64,000 nucleotides of DNA from Limimaricola hongkongensis DSM 17492 (GTDB lineage Bacteria; Pseudomonadota; Alphaproteobacteria; Rhodobacterales; Rhodobacteraceae), in contig NZ_CM002676.1 of the NCBI RefSeq assembly GCF_000600975.2, forward strand, positions 1 to 64,000. The letters are read 5' to 3'. The position numbers were made by a program, and so were the translations under genes. Below, one piece after another: positions 45,173 to 52,631 of this stretch (its first letter is position 1; every line of letters starts with the position of its first letter). The notes under the pieces are model-generated. The model was given only the letters and a program-made list of their open reading frames with translations. It was not told the DNA's origin and did no database searches.

Positions 45173-46720
45173 ATGTGGCGCGCCTCGTTGCCCGATCTCG
45201 CCGCCGCCCGCTACGACGTGCTGGTCATCGGTGGCGGCATCTACGGCGCCATGGCCGCGCGCGAGGCGGCGCTGCGCGGGCTGCGCACCGCCCTTGTCGA
45301 GCGCGACGATTTCGGCGGCGGCACATCGCATAATTCGCTCAAGACCATCCATGGCGGCATCCGCTACGTGCAGCATCTCGATTTCGCGCGGCTGCGCGCC
45401 TCGGCGCGCGAGCGGACCTTCTGGCTGCGCGCGGCACCCGATCTGGTCCGGCCGCTCGAATTCGCGATCCCGCTGGTCGGCCACGGCCTGCGCGGGCCCG
45501 GCGCCTTCGCCGCCGTCGCGGCGCTGTACGGGCTGGGCTCCGCCGGGACGAAGGGGCGCGGCTGGCCGGGCGCGCGGGTGGTCGGGCGCCGCCGGGCCGC
45601 CGCGCTTCTGGGGGATCTCGCGCCCGGCGGGCTGACCGGGGCGGGGCTCTGGTGCGACGGGCAGGTGAGCGACACCAACAGGCTGCTGCTCGCCACCCTG
45701 CGGGCCGCGACCGCATCGGGCGCAGACATCGCCAATTACGTCGAGGCCGAGACGCTGATCGGCGCGCGGGGGCGGGTTGTCGGGGCGCGGCTGCGCGACC
45801 GGATCGATGGCGGGCAGGCCGAGATCCGCGCCCGCGTCACGCTGTGCTGCGCCGGGCCCGCGACCGGGGCGCTGGCCGGGGCGCTTCTGGGCGACGCGGC
45901 GCGCGCGCGCTTTCCGCGTTTCGCGCGGGCGATGAACCTCGTGCTCGACCGGCCCGCCGGGGCGCGCGCGCTCGGCGTGATCAGCCGGGCGCAGGCGGAT
46001 GCCGTGCTCGACCGCGGCGGGCGGATGTATTTCCTGGTGCCGTGGCAGGGGCGGATGATGATCGGCACCCACGAGGCCCCGCATCGCGACGACGCCCCCG
46101 GCGACGCCCCTGGCGATGACCGGGCCGACAGCGCCGCGTTCCTCGCGGCGATCGACGCCGTCTGCCCGGAGCTCGCGCTCGGTCCCGGTGACGTGCTGCA
46201 TGTCCATCGCGGCCTGATCCCCGCCGATGCCGACGATGCGCGCAGCGCCGTGCAGCGCCAGACCCGCGGCACGCTGATCGACCATCGCCATGCCGACGGC
46301 ACCGCCGGGCTGATCAGCTGCGTCGGCGTCAAATACACCACCGCGCGGCTGGTGGCCGAGCGGATGCTCGGGCTGGCGCAGTCCCAGCTCGGGGCCGACC
46401 GGGCCGGTCCCGTGGGCATTCCTGCGCGCGAGGGCGCGTGGCGCAGCTTTGCCACGCCGCTGCCGGTGACGCCCTGCGACCCGGTCGATCCGGCCGATCC
46501 CGGCGCGCTGGCGGCGCGGATAAGGGCCGCGATGCGCGAGGAAATGGCGATGTCGCTCGACGACGTGCTGTGGCGGCGCTGCCTGCTGGGCGAAACCGGG
46601 GCGCTGCGGGGGGCGGGGGGGGACGCGCTCTGGCGGCGGGCCGAACGTATCGCCGCGCCGCTGGGCCTGCCGAACCGGATCCTGCCACCTGTCGAAACGG
46701 CTGGCGCGCGGCGGGTGTAA
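45173..46720 (+). CDS. GlpD-like FAD-dependent oxidoreductase
   Basis: A 515-residue protein related to aerobic glycerol-3-phosphate dehydrogenase. YDVLVIGGGIYGAMAAREAAL is the FAD-binding Rossmann motif. ERDDFGGGTSHNSLKTIHGGIRYV is the flavin-contacting and substrate region, the GlpD pattern (S-S/H-N, H-G-G-I/L-R-Y). CVGVKYTTARLVAERM is the second FAD contact. Its position between a PHP-like and a UDP-sulfoquinovose synthase gene is unusual for a housekeeping GlpD. In this context it may oxidise a glycerol-phosphate or a sugar-like alcohol for EPS decoration. A 104-base gap with a palindrome separates it from sqdB. Confidence 0.8.
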   Translation: MWRASLPDLAAARYDVLVIGGGIYGAMAAREAALRGLRTALVERDDFGGGTSHNSLKTIHGGIRYVQHLDFARLRASARERTFWLRAAPDLVRPLEFAIPLVGHGLRGPGAFAAVAALYGLGSAGTKGRGWPGARVVGRRRAAALLGDLAPGGLTGAGLWCDGQVSDTNRLLLATLRAATASGADIANYVEAETLIGARGRVVGARLRDRIDGGQAEIRARVTLCCAGPATGALAGALLGDAARARFPRFARAMNLVLDRPAGARALGVISRAQADAVLDRGGRMYFLVPWQGRMMIGTHEAPHRDDAPGDAPGDDRADSAAFLAAIDAVCPELALGPGDVLHVHRGLIPADADDARSAVQRQTRGTLIDHRHADGTAGLISCVGVKYTTARLVAERMLGLAQSQLGADRAGPVGIPAREGAWRSFATPLPVTPCDPVDPADPGALAARIRAAMREEMAMSLDDVLWRRCLLGETGALRGAGGDALWRRAERIAAPLGLPNRILPPVETAGARRV

Positions 46721-46790
46721 ACAATCAATTTCGCTTGTGTCGGGCGCATCGGGGCGCAAGAGCACTTGCCCGAAACGCCCGGCCATGCTG

Positions 46791-46802
46791 CAATCTAGAT
46801 TG
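46791..46802. promoter_or_regulatory. Perfect palindrome upstream of the sqdB-like gene
   Basis: CAATCTAGATTG is a perfect 12-bp palindrome lying 22 bases before the TTG start of the sqdB-like gene. A dimeric regulator bound here could block translation initiation or transcription. Confidence 0.4.
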
Positions 46803-46824
46803 TTGGTTTGGGGGAAATAATCCC

Positions 46825-48039
46825 TTGGAAACGAGTGAAATCACCGATTTCGGGACTGGCGGCGGCCTTGCCGGGGCATCCGTGCTCGTGCTGGGGGGCG
46901 ACGGCTTTTGCGGATGGCCCATGGCGCTGCGTTTTTCGCGGCTGGGCGCGCGGGTGACGCTGCTCGACAACGGCTCCCGGCGCGAGATCGACAAGCGCCT
47001 CGGCACCGCCTCGCTGACCCGGATCCGCAGCCTGCCGGAGCGGCTCGGCGCGTGGCACGACCGGACCGGGCGGCGCATCCGGAGCCACGACATCGACCTC
47101 GCGGAAAACTATGCCGCGCTGCGCGCGCTTTTGTCCGATTGCCGTCCCGACATCATCGTCCATTTCGCCGAACAGCGCTCCGCGCCCTATTCGATGATGT
47201 CCTCCGAGGCCGGGCGCTACACGGTCGACAACAATCTCAGGGCCACGCACAACATCCTGAGCGCCATCGCCGAGAGCGGCATCGACCCGCATCTGGTGCA
47301 TCTGGGCTCGCTCGGCGTCTATGGCTATTGCAGCGCCGGGCTGCGGCTTCCCGAAGGCTACCTGCCGGTGACCGCCACCGGCCCCGACGGGCGCGAGGTG
47401 CGCAAGGAGGTGCTGTTCCCCGGCGAGCCGGATTCGATCTACCACATGACCAAGGCGCTCGATCAGCAGCTCTTTGCCTTTCACGCGCGGTTTCACGGGC
47501 TCAGGGTAACCGACCTGCACCAGGGCGTGGTCTGGGGCACCCAGACCGCCGAGACCCGGATCGACCCGCGGCTGGTCAACCGTTTCGACCATGACAGGCT
47601 CTATGGCACGGTGGTCAATCGCTTCATGATACAGGGGATCACGGGGCAGCCATTGTCGGTCTATGGAAGCGGCACGCAAAGGCGCGGCTTCATCCATATC
47701 GAGGACATGCTACGCTGCATTGCCTATGCCACGCGGACGCCGCCGAACCGGGGCGACCGCGTGCGGGTCATCAACCAGGTCGCCGAAACCTGCAGCGTCG
47801 ACCATATCGCGGCGCTCGTCTCGGCGCAGACCGGCGTGCCGATCAGCCATGTCGACAACCCGCGCCGCGAGCCCGAGGGCAACGAGCTCGACGTCGACAC
47901 CTCGACCCTGCGCGGCATCGGCTTCACGCCGCGCCTGTTCGAGACCGCGCTCGGCCCGGAGATCGAGGATGTGCAGGCCCTGCTGGCCCCGCCCGCCGAG
48001 ACCACCGGCCCCGCGGCCAGAGCCGTCACAGCGCCCTGA
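46825..48039 (+). CDS. sqdB: UDP-sulfoquinovose synthase homologue
   Basis: A 404-residue extended SDR. VLVLGGDGFCGWPMALRF is the NAD-binding motif with the D-G-F/Y-C-G-W signature of SQD1/SqdB. The SqdB signature FAEQRSAPYSMM is at residues 114-125. GSLGVYGY gives Ser162 where SQD1 has its active-site Thr, and IYHMTKALD gives Tyr206 and Lys210. DLHQGVVWG is also characteristic. SqdB uses UDP-glucose and sulfite to make UDP-sulfoquinovose. The TTG at 46825 is taken as start, with GGGGG about 10 bases upstream; no better ATG is in frame. The 3' end overlaps the convergent GT4-like gene by 14 bases. The donor may be used by an EPS transferase instead of a sulfolipid synthase. Confidence 0.88.
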   Translation: METSEITDFGTGGGLAGASVLVLGGDGFCGWPMALRFSRLGARVTLLDNGSRREIDKRLGTASLTRIRSLPERLGAWHDRTGRRIRSHDIDLAENYAALRALLSDCRPDIIVHFAEQRSAPYSMMSSEAGRYTVDNNLRATHNILSAIAESGIDPHLVHLGSLGVYGYCSAGLRLPEGYLPVTATGPDGREVRKEVLFPGEPDSIYHMTKALDQQLFAFHARFHGLRVTDLHQGVVWGTQTAETRIDPRLVNRFDHDRLYGTVVNRFMIQGITGQPLSVYGSGTQRRGFIHIEDMLRCIAYATRTPPNRGDRVRVINQVAETCSVDHIAALVSAQTGVPISHVDNPRREPEGNELDVDTSTLRGIGFTPRLFETALGPEIEDVQALLAPPAETTGPAARAVTAP

Positions 48040-49216
48040 TGGCGTCCAGAAGCGCGCGCGTCTCGCGCCCGTCCTCGAGAAACAGCGCGTCGCGCCGCGC
48101 CATGATGTCCTGCCGCTCGGCGCGGTAGCGCGCGGGGTCCATCTCTTCGAGAAAATCGGCGATCGCGTCGGCATAGGGCGGCGCGAAGGCGTGGCCGACA
48201 CCGGCCTCGCCGAGCCAGCGGTCCATCTCCGTGCCCGCCATCACCAGAGGCACGGCGCCGTAATAGCCCCCCTGATACACCCGGCAGGCGCGCAGCAATT
48301 GCGAATTGCCATGCTCGTCGAGCATGTCGAGACACCATGAGAAATGCACCCGGCCATACATCGTCTCGAGATCGTCGGGGATGCTGTATTCGCCGTCATG
48401 CACCCAGTTGGGATGGCGATCGACGATCCGCATATAGGCGTCGAGCCCGGTTTCGGTCGGGTAGCCGCGGGTATAGATCTCCACCTTCGGCCCGAGCCGT
48501 TCGGCAATGCGTTCGAGCAGCGCCATGCTCTTGGGACAGCGCAGGGTGCCGAACCAGCCGATGACCCAGCGGTCGGTGATCTCCTCCCAGACCCGGCCCG
48601 CCGGCGTGGCAAGCCCGCGCCGCTCGCCCGGCTGGATCTTGTTCTCGAGCACGAAGCTCGGGCCGCCATAGGCCAGCACCGGCTCGTAGAACCCGCGCAG
48701 GAAACCGGGCGAAAGCGGCACCAGAAGGTCGATGCGGCGCAGCACCCATCGCTCGATCGCGCGAAACAGCGCGCCCACGACATCGTCGCGGAAATACACC
48801 GCCTGGATGTCCTCCACCTCGTAGACGATCTTCGCGCGGCTGCCCGACACCCATTTGGCAAAGAGCGCCAGGACGAGCAGGTCGATCTGCCGGGCATAGA
48901 TCGCGTCGACCCGGCGAAACCGCGCGCGATGCCGCGACAGCCGGACGGCGGCCCGGGCAAGCCGCGACAGGCGGCGCAGGTAATTGCGGTCGACCGTCTC
49001 GCCGAGATGGGTGTTGGGCCAGTCCGGCTGGTAGTCGACATTGTATTTCCGGCGGCGGAAGGTGAAGGCATCGACCGCCGCGCCACCACGCATGAAGGAC
49101 CGGATGCGCAGGATCAGGGTGGGGTTGGTCGCATCGCCCCCCAGCACCGCGATCCGGAGCGGTGACGCGGGCGCCGCCGCCGTCGTCTCAAAGCTGCTGT
49201 CGATCCGCGACTTCAT
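48026..49216 (-). CDS. GT4-like glycosyltransferase (paralogue of 27317)
   Basis: A 396-residue GT-B protein. RIAVLGGDATNPTLILRIRS and DAFTFRRRKYN match the N terminus of the protein at 27317, and IGWFGTLRCPKSMALLERI matches its donor region. At the conserved catalytic position of the donor domain it has VYQGGYYGAVPLV, Gln where the paralogue has Glu. The ATG at 49216 has AAGGA 5 bases upstream. It is probably co-transcribed with the Wzx gene, which ends 63 bases upstream. A role with UDP-sulfoquinovose is possible because of the convergent overlap with sqdB, but cannot be shown. Confidence 0.8.
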   Translation of the reverse strand: MKSRIDSSFETTAAAPASPLRIAVLGGDATNPTLILRIRSFMRGGAAVDAFTFRRRKYNVDYQPDWPNTHLGETVDRNYLRRLSRLARAAVRLSRHRARFRRVDAIYARQIDLLVLALFAKWVSGSRAKIVYEVEDIQAVYFRDDVVGALFRAIERWVLRRIDLLVPLSPGFLRGFYEPVLAYGGPSFVLENKIQPGERRGLATPAGRVWEEITDRWVIGWFGTLRCPKSMALLERIAERLGPKVEIYTRGYPTETGLDAYMRIVDRHPNWVHDGEYSIPDDLETMYGRVHFSWCLDMLDEHGNSQLLRACRVYQGGYYGAVPLVMAGTEMDRWLGEAGVGHAFAPPYADAIADFLEEMDPARYRAERQDIMARRDALFLEDGRETRALLDAIRAL

Positions 49217-49279
49217 GATCGTCCTTTCGCCTTCGGGCGGTGCCGTTCCGGCCAGCGGGCGCGCCCGGCCATCCATCTC

Positions 49280-50704
49280 TCAGGCCATTCCGGCTCTGAG
49301 CGCGGCATAGCTGTCGCGCAGCCGCCCCCGCGAGATCAGCAGGATCGCCGCCCACACCAGCAACAGCAGCACCGGCGCCAGCCCCAGCTGGCCCCATTCC
49401 CCGAGCCCGAGGCTGCGCGACAGGCCGCGTTGCAGCGCAAATCCCGCCATGGAGAGGAGCACCGGCCAGCACAGCAGCGCCATGATGTCGGCCAGCCCGA
49501 CATCGAAGGCGCGGCGCATGAAGACGGCCATGCGCGGCAGAAAGACGATGAACCAGACCGAACGCGCCGCCACCAGCGCGACCGCCCCGAACGACGCGGC
49601 CAGCGGCAGCATCAAGAGCCACAGCACCGCCATCTCGGTGGTGACGCGCAATCGCAGGTCGGTGCGGCCCTGCGCCATGAAGGCGGTGCCGTTCGGGGAA
49701 AGCGCGATCTGCAGCGCAAAGCCCGGCGCCAGCAGGGTGAACAGCAGCCCGACATCGCTCCATTGCTCCGAAAGAAGCAGCACGAAGACCGGTTCGCTCG
49801 CCGCCGCGAGCAGGGCGATCGGCGGAATGACGATCACCGCCAGAAGACCGCTGGCCTGCAGGAACAGGTCGCGGACCGCGCCGGGCGTCGCGTGCTGCGC
49901 CGCCATGCGGACATAGACCACGCGCGACACCGGGTCGCTGATGACGGTCGAGGGCACCCGCAAGAAACGCATCGCCATGGCAAAGGCCCCGAGCTGGGCC
50001 ATGGTGCCGACGAAGCCGATCACCAGCCGCAGCGATTCCCGGATCACGAATTGCAGCATCGCCCAGCCCAGCGTGTCGGAGCCGAACTTCAGATGCGCGC
50101 CGAGCGCATGGCGCGAGAAGGTCACGCGCGGACGGAAGGTGGAGCCGAGCACGTACCAGACGGCCTGCACGGCAAAGAGCGTGACCTGCTGGGCGATCAG
50201 CGCCCATGCGCCGGCGCCGTTCATGGCCAGCCCGATCGCCACCCCGGCGCTGAGCACGCTCGACAGCACGAGGGCAAGCGCCAGCGGCAGGAAGGCGTGG
50301 CGGGATTCGAGCTCGGCCACGAAGACCGCCGAGATGCTTTGCAGCACGGGCACCAGCGCCAGGACCGACAGGAAACGGGCCAGCCGGGGGGCATCGTAGA
50401 GCAAGGCGACGAAGGGCGCGGCGGCGAGCACGCACAGCCCGAGCACGAGACCGAAGCCGCACAGCATCCAGAAGGCGCTGGACCAGACCAGATCGTCGCG
50501 CCCGCCATCGCGCAGCAGCGACTTGCCGAGACCGGCATCGCTCAGCGCCATCGCCAGCCCGACGAAGACCATCGACAGCGCGACGAGACCGAATTCGGCG
50601 GGCGGGACATAGCGCGCCACGACCGGCAGGGTCGCCAGTTGCAGCGCCACCGCAAAGACCCGGGCCCCTGACAGGGAAACGACGCTACCTGCGAAAGCCG
50701 GCAT
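49280..50704 (-). CDS. Wzx-type lipid-linked oligosaccharide flippase
   Basis: A 474-residue membrane protein with about twelve to fourteen helices in the MOP/polysaccharide-flippase (WzxC) layout. The N terminus GSVVSLSGARVFAVALQLAT, YVPPAEFGLVALSMVFVGL, and the central YVRMAAQHATPGAVRDLFL are typical. It should move the lipid-linked repeat unit across the inner membrane for the ExoQ-like polymerase. The ATG at 50704 is the first in frame. CGAAACG at 50709-50715, just upstream, matches the motif cluster at 20129. It is the last EPS gene before a 550-base gap. Confidence 0.9.
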   Translation of the reverse strand: MPAFAGSVVSLSGARVFAVALQLATLPVVARYVPPAEFGLVALSMVFVGLAMALSDAGLGKSLLRDGGRDDLVWSSAFWMLCGFGLVLGLCVLAAAPFVALLYDAPRLARFLSVLALVPVLQSISAVFVAELESRHAFLPLALALVLSSVLSAGVAIGLAMNGAGAWALIAQQVTLFAVQAVWYVLGSTFRPRVTFSRHALGAHLKFGSDTLGWAMLQFVIRESLRLVIGFVGTMAQLGAFAMAMRFLRVPSTVISDPVSRVVYVRMAAQHATPGAVRDLFLQASGLLAVIVIPPIALLAAASEPVFVLLLSEQWSDVGLLFTLLAPGFALQIALSPNGTAFMAQGRTDLRLRVTTEMAVLWLLMLPLAASFGAVALVAARSVWFIVFLPRMAVFMRRAFDVGLADIMALLCWPVLLSMAGFALQRGLSRSLGLGEWGQLGLAPVLLLLVWAAILLISRGRLRDSYAALRAGMA

Positions 50705-51256
50705 CTGGCGAAACGCTTTGGAACAAGAAAACCGAGAACGACATTACGGGTTCATCTCCGGCCCGGCCATTCGACCGGTACTAGACTGACAACCTGGTCC
50801 GAAGCGGGCCATGGTTTCACCCTAGCCCTGCGACTCATGCGAATCCACAAGAAGCTTTGCCATCGCCGGAGCGACGCGGGCGGGCCGCGGTCCGGCGCCG
50901 AGCTGTCTTTGCCAGGCCGCGAAGGCGGCTCTCCCGCGCGCAGCTCAAGGCGTGCTTTCGGCAAATGCGGCCCGGAGGTCCGATCCGCATCGCGTTTCAA
51001 CCGGCCACGGGTCATTGGTCGCGCCATCAAGATACATAACGCTTATTATGCAATACGAATGCCCATAACGCGGCACGCGCCCCGCCGAACTGCATTTTCC
51101 TTGGGTTTCTTGACAAATAGCGGATCGCGGGCCTCGCCTCGTGTCAAAGCGGCTTCACCCGGCGCGACATCCCGCCAGCAAACTTTGCCCTTCCCGCTCC
51201 GCTTTCCGGCAGCGGGGGTCTTGCCTGTCGGCGCGGCCCCTGCGAGCCTGCATGGC
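50705..51256. other. Intergenic boundary between the EPS locus and metabolic genes
   Basis: About 550 bases without a convincing gene. It contains the Wzx promoter, an AT-rich stretch at 51027-51060, and a TTGACA at 51112 with no clear -10 box. Upstream extensions of the GNAT frame lack ribosome sites. Confidence 0.45.
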
Positions 51257-51697
51257 ATGACAGACTGGACGATACGCCGGGCCGTGCCCGAGGACACAGC
51301 CGCGCTCACCGCCTGCTTTGCGCGCGGCTATGCGCAATATGCGGACCTGCCCGACCTGCCGCCGGTCACCCGTGGCATCGGCGATGACATCGCCAACCAC
51401 TATGTCTGGCTTGCCGAAAGCGGGGCCGGGATACTGGGCGGCGCGGTGCTCGTCATCGGGCCGGGCCGCGCCCGGCTGTCGAACATCGCCGTCGATCCCG
51501 ATGCCGCCGGACGCGGGATCGGCCGGGCGCTGCTGGCGCTGGTCGAGGAAGAAGCCAGCGCCTGGGGCGCGCAGACCATCACCCTGACCACCCACGCGGC
51601 GATGGAGGGCACGCACCGCTTCTACGACCGCCTCGGCTGGCGCGAAACCGGGCGGTCGGGCAACCGGGTGTTCCTCGAAAAACCCCTGCCGCAATAG
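51257..51697 (+). CDS. GNAT-family N-acetyltransferase
   Basis: A 146-residue protein. TDWTIRRAVPEDTAALTACF opens the fold. RLSNIAVDPDAAGRGIGRAL has the pyrophosphate-binding loop (Q/R-x-x-G-x-G/A pattern: GRGIGRA), and HRFYDRLGWRETGR is the C-terminal motif. It is probably a general amine acetyltransferase. The ATG at 51257 has no strong ribosome site, and it stands alone, convergent with the dehydrogenase gene. No special tie to the EPS. Confidence 0.88.
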   Translation: MTDWTIRRAVPEDTAALTACFARGYAQYADLPDLPPVTRGIGDDIANHYVWLAESGAGILGGAVLVIGPGRARLSNIAVDPDAAGRGIGRALLALVEEEASAWGAQTITLTTHAAMEGTHRFYDRLGWRETGRSGNRVFLEKPLPQ

Positions 51698-51716
51698 GCC
51701 CTGTCCCGCCGCCGCT

Positions 51717-52631
51717 TCAGAACGCGAAGGGCGCCACGGCGATCCGCCGCCCAAGCGTCATCGCATCGGCCACATGCACCATCGGCGCGAGATCGACCTC
51801 GCTGTCGCCGCGCGCCACCAGATCGGCCATGCGCGCGTAAAGCGCAGGGTACTCGCCCGGCCCTTCGTCCAAGGCCTGCGCCGCGCCGTCGATTTCAAGC
51901 CGGGCGCCGCCGTCGCGCAGGGCGATCCGGGCCTGCGGCGTGTCGATCTCGATGTCCCATCTCTGCGGCCCCTCCTGCCGCCAGTCGAATTCGGCCCGGA
52001 GATTGCCGGTGAAATCGAGCGTGGCGGCGATCGGCGTGTGCCGGTTTTCGGGAAATTCCAGCGTGGCGGCGGTCAGGTGCACCGGCTCGGGCAGGATTTC
52101 GGTCAGGATCGACAGCGCGTTGATGCCGGGGTCCATCACCCCCATGCCGCCCGGCTCGAACACCCAGTCCTGTCCGGGATGCCATTTGCGCACGTCTTCC
52201 TTCCAAATGATGCGCCCGCCGCGCACCGCGCGGCCCGCCAGCCACGCCTTGGCCGCCGCGACCCCCGCCGCCATGCGGCTGTGCCAGCTGGCATAGAGCG
52301 TGACGCCGCGTGTCGCCGCCAGAGCGGCGAGCGCGTGCACCTCGGCCAGAGTCTGGCCGGGGGGCTTTTCCAGCATCACGTGCCGCCCCGCCGACAGCGC
52401 CTTTTGCGCATAATCGAAGCGCGGCTGCGGCGGCAGGCAGAGCGAGATCGCGCCGATGTCGGGCCGCGCGGCGAGAAAGGCGTCGAAATCATCATGCGCC
52501 TCGACGCCCTCGACCTTGCCCGACCGGCTCACCGTGGCGACGAGATCCCAGTCGGGGCTCGCCTGCAGGGCCGGCACGTGGCTGTCGCGGGCGATCTTGC
52601 CGATGCCGACAAGCGCGATCTTGCGGGGCAT
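51717..52631 (-). CDS. Gfo/Idh/MocA dehydrogenase, probable D-galactose/L-arabinose 1-dehydrogenase (Gal)
   Basis: A 304-residue protein. KIALVGIGKIARDSHVPAL is the NAD(P)-binding motif, and HVMLEKPPGQTLAEVHAL carries the EKP motif of the family. WHSRMAAGVAAAK and GGMGVMDPGINALSIL hold the catalytic Asp/Asn-like region of bacterial galactose dehydrogenases. It would oxidise the sugar to the lactone in the cytoplasm. The ATG at 52631 shares a base with the TGA of the dehydratase (TGATG), so the two are translated together. Substrate is inferred from the paired dehydratase. Confidence 0.82.
   Translation of the reverse strand: MPRKIALVGIGKIARDSHVPALQASPDWDLVATVSRSGKVEGVEAHDDFDAFLAARPDIGAISLCLPPQPRFDYAQKALSAGRHVMLEKPPGQTLAEVHALAALAATRGVTLYASWHSRMAAGVAAAKAWLAGRAVRGGRIIWKEDVRKWHPGQDWVFEPGGMGVMDPGINALSILTEILPEPVHLTAATLEFPENRHTPIAATLDFTGNLRAEFDWRQEGPQRWDIEIDTPQARIALRDGGARLEIDGAAQALDEGPGEYPALYARMADLVARGDSEVDLAPMVHVADAMTLGRRIAVAPFAF

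Noticed and set aside
51112-51140. TTGACA as promoter of the GNAT gene
   Set aside because: No recognisable -10 box at the right spacing; kept only as a note in the intergenic entry.
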